Positions 7,937 through 15,844 of a stretch of DNA of 23,297 nucleotides are shown here, in pieces. The position numbers and the translations under genes are program-made. Every line of letters starts with the position of its first letter. Position 1 is the stretch's first letter. Source of the DNA: Oscillospiraceae bacterium (GTDB lineage Bacteria > Bacillota > Clostridia > Oscillospirales > Oscillospiraceae); assembly GCA_016293865.1 (NCBI GenBank), contig JAEDDG010000031.1, positions 1-23,297 of the forward strand. Reading direction: 5' to 3'. The notes below the pieces were generated by a model. The model was not told where the DNA came from. It did not search any database and saw only the letters and a program-made list of their open reading frames with translations.

Positions 7937-8068
7937 GTGAACGGAAAAACAAATGCAGAAAAACGGACAGGCGCTGTCCTTCGCGGTTATCGGATGCTGA
8001 GCAGCATGAGCGGCATTCAGGGTGAACTCACCCTTACGCGCCTCAGCAGCCGCGCCAAAAGAAAATAA
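7937..8068 (+). CDS. Possible 43-aa basic peptide in the pyrG leader
   Basis: A GTG-started frame of 43 aa lies about 60 nt after the promoter, preceded by AAAGGAAG at 7921-7928. The peptide is rich in Arg and Lys (ends RLSSRAKRK), has no signal or membrane segment, and I do not recognise it. Within it, AGGGTG (8019-8024) and CACCCT (8029-8034) form a hairpin with loop AACT, and GCTGAG (7996-8001) can pair with CTCAGC (8042-8047). It is followed by a terminator and then pyrG. It may be a leader peptide, a small protein, or part of a non-coding RNA of about 245 nt. An ATG-started in-frame extension to 7808 would begin upstream of the promoter. Confidence 0.4.
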   Translation: MNGKTNAEKRTGAVLRGYRMLSSMSGIQGELTLTRLSSRAKRK

Positions 8069-8080
8069 CACACCCAATTA

Positions 8081-8121
8081 CGTCAGCCGACCTCACGCAG
8101 AGGCCGGCTGACGAGTTTTTT
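8081..8121 (+). terminator. Terminator/possible attenuator before pyrG
   Basis: A 9-bp stem (8081-8089 with 8105-8113) is extended by 3 bp past an A/C mismatch, with a 7-nt loop, and followed by AG then six Ts (8116-8121). It lies 53 bp before the pyrG start, and I see no second promoter between them, so pyrG expression probably depends on reading through. The sequence CAGCCG (8047-8052) could pair with the 3' arm as a competing structure. Confidence 0.85.
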
Positions 8122-8174
8122 GCAAAAGTTGAAAGCCATGCCGCATACAGAGGCATTTCTAAGGAGGAGATCTG

Positions 8175-9782
8175 ATGAGCAAGTATATTTTTGTGACCGG
8201 CGGTGTCGTGTCAGGATTGGGGAAAGGAATTACCGCGGCGTCGCTGGGACGGCTGCTGAAGGCGCGCGGACTGAAGGTGGCGGCCCAGAAGCTGGATCCG
8301 TATATCAATGTGGATCCCGGCACCATGAGCCCGTATCAGCACGGCGAGGTGTATGTGACGGAGGACGGTGCGGAAACCGACCTGGATCTGGGCCATTATG
8401 AGCGCTTTATTGATGAGGATCTGAACAAGTATTCCAATCTGACCACCGGAAAGGTGTTTGCGAATGTCATCGGGAAAGAGCGCCGGGGCGAGTATCTGGG
8501 CAGCACTGTCCAGTATATCCCGCATGTGACCAATGAGATCAAGGCGTTCATTTACAGCGTCGGCAAAAAGACAAACGCCGACGTGGTGATTACGGAAATC
8601 GGCGGCACCACCGGCGATATTGAAAGCCAGCCGTTTATCGAGGCCATCCGCCAGGTCGGCCACGAGGTGGGACAGGAGAACTCCCTGTATATCCATGTGA
8701 CGCTGGTCCCGTACCTGCGGGCGTCCGGGGAGCACAAGTCCAAGCCCACACAGCATTCGGTCAAGGAGCTCCAGGGAATGGGCATTACGCCGGACATTAT
8801 TGTCCTGCGCTGTGACGAGCCCATTGAGGACGAGAGCATTTTCCGCAAAATCGCAAACTTCTGCAATGTGAAGCCGGACTGCGTCATTGAGAATATGACC
8901 ATACCCATTCTGTATGAGGCGCCCCTGATGCTGGAGCAGGCGCATTTTTCAGACATTGTGTGCCGGGAGCTGCACATTGACGCGCCAAAGCCCGATCTGA
9001 CAGAGTGGACGGCGCTGGTGGAAAGCATCAAGCGCGGCGGACGCAGTGTGAAGATCGGTCTTGTCGGCAAGTACGTCCAGCTGCATGACGCATATCTCTC
9101 TGTCGCTGAAGCGCTGCGCCACGCCGGTTACGCGCTGGGCGCCACGGTGGATATCCAGTGGATTGATTCGGAGACTGTGGATGAGAGCAATTACACGGAA
9201 ATCCTTTCTGAAGTGGACGGCATCCTGGTGCCCGGCGGCTTCGGCAACCGGGGCATTGAGGGGAAGATCCTCGCAGCGCGGTATGCCCGTGAAAACCGTG
9301 TGCCGTATCTGGGCATCTGCCTTGGCATGCAGACGGCGGTGATTGAATTTGCGCGCGACGTGCTGGGCCTGACTGACGCCAACTCCGGCGAATTCGACCC
9401 CCAGTCCAAAAACAAGGTGATCGATTTCATGCCGGGCCAGAATGATGAAATCGACAAGGGCGGCACGCTGCGCCTGGGCAGCTACCCCTGCTGCATTGCG
9501 GCAGACACCACCATGGAGCGGTGCTACGGCAGGCAGCTGATCGGCGAGCGGCACCGCCACCGCTATGAGTTCAACAACGACTACCGCACGGCCATGCAGA
9601 ACGCCGGGCTTGTCATCAGCGGGACGTCGCCGGACGGCCGCCTGGTGGAAACGGTGGAGATTGAGGACAGCCCGTTTTTCGTTGGCGTCCAGTACCATCC
9701 GGAATTCAAGAGCCGGCCGAACAAGCCGCATCCGCTGTTTCTGGGATTTGTGGGCGCATCCATGGGCGAAAAGCAAAAATAA
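8175..9782 (+). CDS. pyrG: CTP synthase
   Basis: PyrG aminates UTP to CTP using ATP and glutamine, the last step of pyrimidine nucleotide synthesis, in the cytoplasm. Its 535 aa are the normal length. The N-terminal synthetase domain opens with the P-loop-like VTGGVVSGLGKGI and continues with KLDPYINVDPGTMSP and GGTTGDIES. The C-terminal class I glutamine amidotransferase domain has PGGFGNRG, the nucleophile Cys382 in GICLGMQ, and His508/Glu510 in YHPEF. The start is supported by AAGGAGGAG upstream. It is the only gene between the leader terminator and a strong downstream terminator, so it appears monocistronic. Confidence 0.98.
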   Translation: MSKYIFVTGGVVSGLGKGITAASLGRLLKARGLKVAAQKLDPYINVDPGTMSPYQHGEVYVTEDGAETDLDLGHYERFIDEDLNKYSNLTTGKVFANVIGKERRGEYLGSTVQYIPHVTNEIKAFIYSVGKKTNADVVITEIGGTTGDIESQPFIEAIRQVGHEVGQENSLYIHVTLVPYLRASGEHKSKPTQHSVKELQGMGITPDIIVLRCDEPIEDESIFRKIANFCNVKPDCVIENMTIPILYEAPLMLEQAHFSDIVCRELHIDAPKPDLTEWTALVESIKRGGRSVKIGLVGKYVQLHDAYLSVAEALRHAGYALGATVDIQWIDSETVDESNYTEILSEVDGILVPGGFGNRGIEGKILAARYARENRVPYLGICLGMQTAVIEFARDVLGLTDANSGEFDPQSKNKVIDFMPGQNDEIDKGGTLRLGSYPCCIAADTTMERCYGRQLIGERHRHRYEFNNDYRTAMQNAGLVISGTSPDGRLVETVEIEDSPFFVGVQYHPEFKSRPNKPHPLFLGFVGASMGEKQK

Positions 9783-9786
9783 GCTG

Positions 9787-9823
9787 AAACGGCCTGCGGA
9801 GCCGATGCTCCGCAGGCCGTTTT
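9787..9823. terminator. Bidirectional terminator between pyrG and the 79-aa gene
   Basis: A 16-bp perfect stem (9787-9802 with 9807-9822) with loop CGAT starts 4 bp after pyrG. The plus-strand tail is TTTTCTGTTC; on the minus strand the tail is TTTCAGCTTATTTTTG. The stem thus serves the two convergent genes. Confidence 0.92.
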
Positions 9824-9827
9824 CTGT

Positions 9828-10067
9828 TCAGTCCAGATAGCTGCCGACCGGGGAGGCGTTGTACTGCTTTTTGATCTCAATGACAACGGATCCGTCCGGC
9901 TGCGGTGTTTCAGACAGAATTTTGTATTTTGTTCCGGTTCGTGTCAGATTCGCTTTGTAGCGCCGGACTTCTTCGGCAATCATTTTTTCGGCAAGCGCCC
10001 GGTCGGGTTCGTCCTTCTGCAGGAAATGCAGCGTCTGGATAATGCAGGCAGACTGTACGCGTTTCAT
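9828..10067 (-). CDS. Conserved-looking hypothetical protein, 79 aa
   Basis: A small soluble protein of 79 aa with no signal or membrane segment. It begins MKRVQSACIIQTLHFLQKDE, has a charged helix (RALAEKMIAEEVRRYKANL), then a likely beta pair, KYKILSETPQPDGSVVIEIK, and ends in PVGSYLD. I do not recognise a named family. GGAGGATAAAT directly precedes the ATG at 10067, which decides the start; a longer in-frame extension to 10157 is AT-rich and unlikely to be coding. It is a single gene convergent with pyrG and separated from the EamA transporter upstream by an AT-rich gap. It looks real because of the good ribosome site and balanced codon use; function is unknown. Confidence 0.7.
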   Translation of the reverse strand: MKRVQSACIIQTLHFLQKDEPDRALAEKMIAEEVRRYKANLTRTGTKYKILSETPQPDGSVVIEIKKQYNASPVGSYLD

Positions 10068-10084
10068 ATTTATCCTCCATTCAG

Positions 10085-10160
10085 AAATAACAGAATTTGA
10101 AATATATATATTGCAAAATGCAAATATATACATATATTTCTGCATATAATATAACATTTC
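10085..10160. other. Strongly AT-rich intergenic segment with imperfect palindrome
   Basis: About 75 bp of nearly pure A/T stand out from the GC-rich surroundings. An imperfect palindrome is centred on ATTGCAAAATGCAAAT (about 10110-10125), flanked on both sides by ATATAT. Several TATAAT/TATATT-like -10 boxes are possible on the minus strand, so it probably holds the promoter of the 79-aa gene, but no single -35/-10 pair stands out. Confidence 0.45.
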
Positions 10161-10184
10161 CGAATGAATTGTGTAAGAGAAAAA

Positions 10185-11108
10185 TTAAACGGCCGGGCGG
10201 CTTTTTTTGCCCTTTTCCTGTCTGTTGGACAGATAGACGCCTGCAAGAATCGCCGCGACGCCCGCAAACTGGCCGGCAGAAAACGGTTCGCCCAGCACGG
10301 TTACGCCCAACAGCACGGAGACTGCGGCGGCGAGGCCGGCAAAGGTCGCCGTTCTGTTTGTCCCGATGAGGGAGACCGCCGTGTTGCACAGAAAGAACGC
10401 GCCGACCGAAGAAAAGAGACCGAGATAAAGTACGGCCGTTAAAAATGCGCTGTCGGTCAGCGGCAGCGTAAGATAGGTGCGGAGCGTGCCTGCCGCCGCG
10501 TGTGCTGCAGCTGCCAGCGCGGTAAAAACAAACGCACCGGCAGCCATCATGGCGTAGGTGAGCTCGATGCCGGTGAACGCGCCGGCGCGGCTGACACACA
10601 CGGTATACAGACTGTGCGCCAGAACGGCCATGAACAGCAGCGCATAGCCGGCGGGATTCAGCGTCGCCCTGCCGTGCTGTGTAAGCACGGTGACGGCGAC
10701 GCCGGCCATGGCGATGAGAATGCCGGAGACCTGGCGGCGTGTCGGCGGCTTGCGGAGAAGCAGGGCAGAGCAGAAAACGGTGACGACCGGAATGGCGGCA
10801 ATGATGGTGCCGCTTTCCGCCGCCGTCGTCAGGTAAATGCCAGCCGTTTCACAGGAAAAATAAATCACCGGCTGCAGCAGCGCGATGGGAAAGAGAATGC
10901 GCAGCGGCTTTCCACGGTAACGGACGCGCAGAACCCGCAGCGCAATCAGGACGGTCATTGCCAGAAAGGCGACAGTGAAGCGCCAGCTCAGAAGCGTCAG
11001 CGCGGATACACGTCCTGCGGCGCCTTTTGTGAACAGAAAGCTGCAGCCGAAAATTGTCTCGCTGACTGCGGCACACAGACAGCCCAGCCGAATTGATTTT
11101 TGGTCCAT
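10185..11108 (-). CDS. EamA/DMT-superfamily transporter
   Basis: A 307-aa membrane protein with about 10 hydrophobic helices arranged as two similar halves of five, the layout of EamA (drug/metabolite transporter) permeases. The typical helix-4 glutamate region ETAGIYLTTAAESGTIIAAIP (about 86-106) and the matching second-half SLIGTNRTATFAGLAAAVSVLLG with LGEPFSAGQFAGVAAILAG are visible. The C-terminus is short and basic (RQEKGKKSRP). The start ATG at 11108 follows CGGGAGTGCC. Members export amino acids, nucleobases or other metabolites; the substrate cannot be deduced. It diverges from purA; I find no convincing promoter or terminator of its own. Confidence 0.85.
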   Translation of the reverse strand: MDQKSIRLGCLCAAVSETIFGCSFLFTKGAAGRVSALTLLSWRFTVAFLAMTVLIALRVLRVRYRGKPLRILFPIALLQPVIYFSCETAGIYLTTAAESGTIIAAIPVVTVFCSALLLRKPPTRRQVSGILIAMAGVAVTVLTQHGRATLNPAGYALLFMAVLAHSLYTVCVSRAGAFTGIELTYAMMAAGAFVFTALAAAAHAAAGTLRTYLTLPLTDSAFLTAVLYLGLFSSVGAFFLCNTAVSLIGTNRTATFAGLAAAVSVLLGVTVLGEPFSAGQFAGVAAILAGVYLSNRQEKGKKSRPAV

Positions 11109-11273
11109 AGGCAGGCACTCCCGGCAGAAACAGAATTGTCCATAGCATGCCCTGGCGCGCGGAAGGTCATGCGCGCCTGCGCGCGCTCCGGCGTCAGAGC
11201 GGAAATCTGTGCGGGCTGCCGGACAAAACAGCGGCGTTTTTTGCGGTTATTGCATGAAAGCCGACTGCCGGGT

Positions 11274-11302
11274 TTGACAAATGCAGGATTATCGGATAAA
11301 CT
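11274..11302 (+). promoter_or_regulatory. Sigma-70 promoter of purA
   Basis: A perfect -35 TTGACA (11274-11279) and -10 TAAACT (11297-11302) are 17 bp apart, with the start near 11309 and a leader of about 47 nt. I see no PurR box or guanine riboswitch in the 247-bp divergent gap. Confidence 0.88.
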
Positions 11303-11355
11303 ATACCTCGTGTGCGGCTGCGCACAGAGTCTTTTCACGAAAGGTCGCGAAGCAT

Positions 11356-12627
11356 ATGCTTACTGCAATCGTTGGCATTAACTGGGGCGACGAGGGCAAG
11401 GGCCGTATGGTGGACCTGCTCAGCGCCGAATATGATATTGTTTCCCGCTATCAGGGCGGAAATAATGCGGGACATACCGTGATCAACGACCGCGGTAAGT
11501 TTATTCTGAACCTGCTGCCCTCCGGCATCCTTCGTCCGGAGACGGTGAATGTTATGGGTCCCGGCATGGTGATTGACCTGGAGCATCTGACCGGTGAGAT
11601 CAAAAAGCTGACGGACAAGGGAATTGAGATTTCTCCTGACCATCTGAAAATCAGCGACAGAGCCACCATCTGCATGCCCTATCACAAGCTGATGGACGGG
11701 CTGGAAGAGGACCGGCTGGGCGACAAGAAGTTTGGGTCCACCCGCCGCGGCATTGCGCCCGTCTATGCGGATAAGTATATGAAGAAAACGCTGCGGATGG
11801 GCGATCTGCTGGAGCCGGAAACGGCAAAGCGGAAGCTGGCTGACATTTTGGAGTGGAAGAATCTCACCGTCCATGAGGGCTATAAGCATGAGCCGATCCT
11901 TCTTGAGGACATGTGGGCCTGGCTGGAGCAGTACGGTCTGCCCTTTGCAAAATACATCTGCGACACGACGATTTATCTGAATGCCGCTGCGGATGCCGGA
12001 AAGTCCATCATGTTTGAGGCACAGCTGGGCGCGCTGCGCGATATCGATTTCGGCATTTACCCGTACACATCGTCCTCTTCCACAATCGCAGCCTATGCGC
12101 CGATCGGCGCCGGAATCCCCAACCGGAAGCTGGACCGGATTATCGGCATCATGAAGGCCTATTCCAGCTGCGTGGGCGAGGGCCCGTTTGTCTGCGAGTT
12201 TTTCGGCGCGCAGGCGGACGCACTGCGCGAGGCGGGCGGCGAATACGGCGCTGCGACCGGCAGACCCAGAAGAGTGGGCGGATTTGACGCGGTGGCGTCC
12301 CGCTACGGCGTGCTGGTGCAGGGAGCCACTGAGATTGCGGTAACCAAGCTGGACGTTCTGGCCGGCATGGAGAAAATTCCCGTCTGCACCGGCTATGAGC
12401 TGGACGGCGTTGTGCATACGGACTTCATGAGCTGTGAAAAGCTTCTGCGGTCGAAGCCTGTTTATGAATATGTGCCCGGCTTTGACGGCAACATCTCCGG
12501 CTGCCGCAGGTTCAGCGACCTGCCGAAGGCGGCGCAGGATTATGTGAAGCTGATGGAGGATGCTGTTCACTGCCGGATCAGTTATGTCTCCGTCGGTGCG
12601 GACAGAGACGAGTATATTCAGATGTAA
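11356..12627 (+). CDS. purA: Adenylosuccinate synthetase
   Basis: PurA joins IMP and aspartate with GTP to form adenylosuccinate, the first committed step to AMP. Its 423 aa match the family. The N-terminal signature is present as GINWGDEGKGRMVD (residues 7-20), where most bacteria have Q for N and K for R, followed by GGNNAGHTV and the later STRRGIAP, TSSSSTIAA and GRPRRVGGFD segments. The start is set at ATG 11356 because it begins MLTAIVG exactly as in the family. The ribosome site is weak (GAAAGG near 11338). An in-frame ATG at 11281 lies between the promoter boxes and cannot be used. purB is not in the window. Confidence 0.96.
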   Translation: MLTAIVGINWGDEGKGRMVDLLSAEYDIVSRYQGGNNAGHTVINDRGKFILNLLPSGILRPETVNVMGPGMVIDLEHLTGEIKKLTDKGIEISPDHLKISDRATICMPYHKLMDGLEEDRLGDKKFGSTRRGIAPVYADKYMKKTLRMGDLLEPETAKRKLADILEWKNLTVHEGYKHEPILLEDMWAWLEQYGLPFAKYICDTTIYLNAAADAGKSIMFEAQLGALRDIDFGIYPYTSSSSTIAAYAPIGAGIPNRKLDRIIGIMKAYSSCVGEGPFVCEFFGAQADALREAGGEYGAATGRPRRVGGFDAVASRYGVLVQGATEIAVTKLDVLAGMEKIPVCTGYELDGVVHTDFMSCEKLLRSKPVYEYVPGFDGNISGCRRFSDLPKAAQDYVKLMEDAVHCRISYVSVGADRDEYIQM

Positions 12628-12689
12628 CGGATGTCAGGCTGCCTGAACAGCTGTTTTCCGCAGCGCGGGACCTGAACCGGAAAATACAA

Positions 12690-12728
12690 AAAAGCGTGTA
12701 AAAAGCCGACTGCTTTTTACACGCTTTT
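12690..12728. terminator. Bidirectional terminator between purA and tetR
   Basis: A 17-bp perfect stem (12690-12706 with 12712-12728) with a 5-nt loop. The plus-strand tail continues TTTTCATTTTG. On the minus strand the stem ends in TTTTTTGTATTTTC, a good U-tract for the long fatty-acid operon whose last gene ends at 12771. Confidence 0.92.
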
Positions 12729-12770
12729 CATTTTGTGTGCAGCTGCCGGGGCCGCGCCCGGCCCGCCGGA

Positions 12771-13349
12771 TCACGGCAGGTCAAATTCTCGGTCGATACA
12801 GGCGCGGACCACGCCCAGCATGTGATCGTTGTAGGCCATTTCACCGTTGTCAAACATCAGCGCCGCCCCGAAAATCAGAGCGCGGATGACATACTGCTTC
12901 CGGATCCGGGTTTCCTCATCCATATGGACCTCGTCGCAGTACTTGCGCACAAGCTTCTGCGTCAGGCTGCTGAGTTCGCCGCGCATTTTATGATAGATGT
13001 TGTCAAATACGTCGTCCTTCAGCATGAGGATGGAGCGGAAGTGCGGATTGTCAACAAGAAACTGAACATAACCGACGCTCAGACCCAGAAGCTGCGCGCG
13101 CGTACTGCCCGGATTCTCTTCCATAATCTGCAGCTGGCGTTCGTGCCACTGTGTGTTGACATACTCAATGATGGCCGCGATGAAGCCGTTTTTGTCGCCG
13201 AAGTGCTTTGCCGGCGCCGCGCAGGAAACGCCACAGGCGTCCGCCACATGACGGATGGAAAAGCCGGAAATGCCATACCGGTTGATATCCGCAATTCCTG
13301 CCTTGATCAGATCTTCACGCCTGTTCTGCCGTTTGTGCTGCGCTGCCAT
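12771..13349 (-). CDS. TetR-family transcriptional regulator
   Basis: A 192-aa TetR-type repressor. Residues about 8-58 form the N-terminal DNA-binding domain: REDLIKAGIADINRYG, then the helix-turn-helix FSIRHVADACGVSCAAPAKHF and DKNGFIAAI. The rest is a helical ligand-binding and dimer domain with no recognisable ligand motif. ATG 13349 is chosen because the domain begins there; upstream in-frame sequence lies inside the acyl-CoA synthetase gene. It starts 22 nt after that gene ends and is the last gene of the fatty-acid operon. It may sense an acyl-CoA, as FadR-type TetR proteins do, and act on this operon's own promoter; both are inference. Confidence 0.88.
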   Translation of the reverse strand: MAAQHKRQNRREDLIKAGIADINRYGISGFSIRHVADACGVSCAAPAKHFGDKNGFIAAIIEYVNTQWHERQLQIMEENPGSTRAQLLGLSVGYVQFLVDNPHFRSILMLKDDVFDNIYHKMRGELSSLTQKLVRKYCDEVHMDEETRIRKQYVIRALIFGAALMFDNGEMAYNDHMLGVVRACIDREFDLP

Positions 13350-13371
13350 AGCTCCATTCTCCCTGTTTCGT

Positions 13372-15018
13372 TCAGTGCGGCTGAGAAGTCTGCATGCGGA
13401 GTTCTGTTTTGCGGATTTTTCCGCTGATTGTTTTGGGCATGGCAGAGACAAACTCAATGATGCGGATCCATTTGTATTCCGCCATGCGCGCGTTGCAGAA
13501 CTCGCGGATGTCTTTCTCCAGGTCGCGGGAGGGCTCGTAGCCCGGCGTCAGCACAATAACAGCCTTGATCGCCTGGCCGCGCAGCGCGTCCGGTACGCCG
13601 ACAACGCTGCACTCCAGAACAGCCGGGTGCTCCATCAGAACGTTTTCCACCTCAAACGGCCCCACGCGAAAACCGCCGCTTTTTATTATATCATCAAATC
13701 GTCCGTGAAACCAGTAGTATCCGTTTTCATCCTGATAAGCTGCGTCGCCGGTGTGGTAGACGCCGCCCCTCCAGGCGTGACGGTAAAGTTTTTCGTTGTC
13801 CAGATAACCGGTCAGCATACCCGGCTGGGGCCCGTCCTCCGGCGGGACAATGACAATCTCCCCGATTTCACCCACCGGCGCCGGCGTGCCGTCCTTGCGC
13901 AGCAGCCGGATGTCGTAGAGCGGGGAGGCCACGCCCATGGAGCCGGCCACCGGTGTATATCCTTTGAAATTGGCCAGCAGCAGCGCGGTCTCCGTCTGGC
14001 CGTATCCCTCTGTCAGCGGAAGGCCGGTGCGCTCGGTAAAGCGGCGGAAGACCTCCGGATTCAGAAGCTCGCCTGCGGTTGAGGCATGGTGGAGCGTCGG
14101 CATGGGCGGAATGTCCTTGCGCACCAGGTACCGGTAAACGGTGGGCGGCGCGCAGAAAGAGGTGACGCCGTACCGGTTGATCACAGCAGTGAGCTGTCTG
14201 GGGTCAAAATTGTCAAAATCATAGACCATCACGGCGCTGCCCGCCAGCCACTGACCGTAAATCTTTCCCCAGGACGCCTTTGCCCAGCCGGTTTCCGACA
14301 CGGTGAAGTGCAGTCCGCCTTCTTCGGCCTGCTGCCAGTATTTGGCGGTGACGATATGCGCCAGCGGATACGTAAAGTCGTGCGTGACGCCCTTCGGATA
14401 GCCGGTGGTCCCGGAGGTGAAATACATCACCATGGGATCGTGGGCAGCGGTTTCCTGTCTGCCGGAGAGCGGCGGCGCGGATGCAATGGCGTCTGTCAGA
14501 TTTTCAAATCCTTCGGCTGCGGTCTGGACTGTCCACATGGCACACTGAATTCCTGCGGCGGCAGCGGCTTCCAGCATGTGGCGGGGCACCTCGTTCTGCG
14601 GGGTACAGACAACGCCGCGGATCCGGGCGCTGCGCATGCGGTAGACGAGATCATCCACTGTCAGCATGTGCGTGACGGGAATCATCACGGCGCCGATTTT
14701 GTGCAGGGCCACGCTGACGTACCAGTACTCGTAATGCCGCTTCAGCGCGACCATGACCCTGTCGCCGCGCCGGATGCCGGCCTGAAGAAAAACGCTGGCC
14801 GCTTTGCTGCTCAGGCGGCTGATGTCCGCCATGGTAAAGAAACGCTCCTCGTTTTCCGTGTTGCACCAAACCAGCGCGCGCATGTCCGGCGTGCGCTCCG
14901 CCAGCGCATCCACAACGTCATAGCCGAAATTGAAATTGTCCGGGCAGTGCAGGCGGATGTGCGTCAGCCTTCCCTGACTGTCAAAGGTTTCGTGGCAGAA
15001 GTTTTGATCAATACTCAT
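13372..15018 (-). CDS. AMP-forming acyl-CoA synthetase (medium-chain-like)
   Basis: A 548-aa member of the adenylate-forming ANL family that activates a carboxylic acid to acyl-AMP and then acyl-CoA. The ATP loop is YFTSGTTGYPKG (199-210). TEGYGQTE (336-343), YHTGD (421-425) and the hinge GRFDDIIKSGGFRVGPFEVE (439-458) follow, and the adenylation Lys534 is in TISGKIRK. The overall pattern, including GWAKASWGKIYGQWLAG (244-260), resembles ACSM-type medium-chain and related short acyl-CoA synthetases more than acetyl-CoA synthetase. It starts 4 nt after accA; its ribosome site AAGGAA lies inside the accA tail. Its place in a fatty-acid synthesis operon suggests recycling or priming with free acids, which is inference. 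Confidence 0.9.
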   Translation of the reverse strand: MSIDQNFCHETFDSQGRLTHIRLHCPDNFNFGYDVVDALAERTPDMRALVWCNTENEERFFTMADISRLSSKAASVFLQAGIRRGDRVMVALKRHYEYWYVSVALHKIGAVMIPVTHMLTVDDLVYRMRSARIRGVVCTPQNEVPRHMLEAAAAAGIQCAMWTVQTAAEGFENLTDAIASAPPLSGRQETAAHDPMVMYFTSGTTGYPKGVTHDFTYPLAHIVTAKYWQQAEEGGLHFTVSETGWAKASWGKIYGQWLAGSAVMVYDFDNFDPRQLTAVINRYGVTSFCAPPTVYRYLVRKDIPPMPTLHHASTAGELLNPEVFRRFTERTGLPLTEGYGQTETALLLANFKGYTPVAGSMGVASPLYDIRLLRKDGTPAPVGEIGEIVIVPPEDGPQPGMLTGYLDNEKLYRHAWRGGVYHTGDAAYQDENGYYWFHGRFDDIIKSGGFRVGPFEVENVLMEHPAVLECSVVGVPDALRGQAIKAVIVLTPGYEPSRDLEKDIREFCNARMAEYKWIRIIEFVSAMPKTISGKIRKTELRMQTSQPH

Positions 15019-15022
15019 ATTC

Positions 15023-15844
15023 TTATTCCTTATCCAAGTTGCTGCCGCTGCGGGTCGTCACCGCTTCGGCAGGAAGGCCAAAGGCGCGGAAGCGCGCATA
15101 GCGGTCGTCCGGCAGATGCGGCCGGGCAAGAAGCGTACAGAATGTACTGTGGAGCTGACTGCGCAGCTGTGCGTAAAACGCAGGCTGTCCGAGACCGGTC
15201 TCCGGGATGATCCGTTCAATGATTCTGCCCCGCAGCGCGTCCTGGGCGGTCAGCTTCAGGTGCGCGGCGGCTTCGGGGGCTTTTGCGGCATCCTTCCAGA
15301 GAATGCTGGCGCAGCCTTCCGGCGAGATGACGGAGTAAACGGCGTTTTCAAGCATCCAGACCTCATCGGCCACGGCAAGCGCCAGCGCGCCGCCGCTGCC
15401 GCCTTCGCCGGTCAGCAGGGAAATCACCGGCGTGTTCAGCGTCATCATTTCCATCAGATTCTCGGCGATGGCCTGACCCTGCCCGCGCTCTTCTGCGCCG
15501 ATGCCGCAGAATGCGCCTGAAGTGTCAATGATGCAGAGCACAGGCCGGCGGAATTTTTCCGCCTGTTTCATCAGACGCAGCGCCTTCCGGTAACCCTCCG
15601 GGTGCGGCGCGCCGAAGGAACGGCAAGCACGCTCTTTTGCGCTGCGGCCCTTTTCAATGGCTATAACGGTGACGGGCAGGCCGCTCAGACGCGCGATGCC
15701 GCCCACAACGGCGGCGTCGTCCGCATAGCGCCGGTCGCCGTGCAGTTCGATGAAGCCGGAACAGAGATTGGAAATGTAGTCGGAGCCGGTGGGGCGCTTG
15801 TTGCTGCGCGCGGTTTTGACCCGTTCATATGCGTCCGGACTCAT
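15023..15844 (-). CDS. accA: Acetyl-CoA carboxylase carboxyltransferase subunit alpha
   Basis: AccA forms, with AccD, the carboxyltransferase that moves CO2 from biotin to acetyl-CoA to give malonyl-CoA. The 273 aa lack part of the N-terminal extension of E. coli AccA (319 aa), as is common in Firmicutes. Visible family segments are FIELHGDRRYADD, FGAPHPEGYRKALRLM, DTSGAFCGIGAEERGQGQAI and GEGGSGGALALAVADEVWM, with the oxyanion glycines in the last two. ATG 15844 is preferred over the GTG at 15853 because GGAGG (15857-15853) overlaps the latter. It overlaps accD by 20 bp. Confidence 0.95.
   Translation of the reverse strand: MSPDAYERVKTARSNKRPTGSDYISNLCSGFIELHGDRRYADDAAVVGGIARLSGLPVTVIAIEKGRSAKERACRSFGAPHPEGYRKALRLMKQAEKFRRPVLCIIDTSGAFCGIGAEERGQGQAIAENLMEMMTLNTPVISLLTGEGGSGGALALAVADEVWMLENAVYSVISPEGCASILWKDAAKAPEAAAHLKLTAQDALRGRIIERIIPETGLGQPAFYAQLRSQLHSTFCTLLARPHLPDDRYARFRAFGLPAEAVTTRSGSNLDKE

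Noticed and set aside
7876..8121. A known structural RNA (6S, SRP or tmRNA) in the pyrG leader
   Set aside because: Length would allow it, but I see no SRP GGAAG/tetraloop core, no tmRNA tag or tRNA-like ends, and no 6S open-complex mimic.
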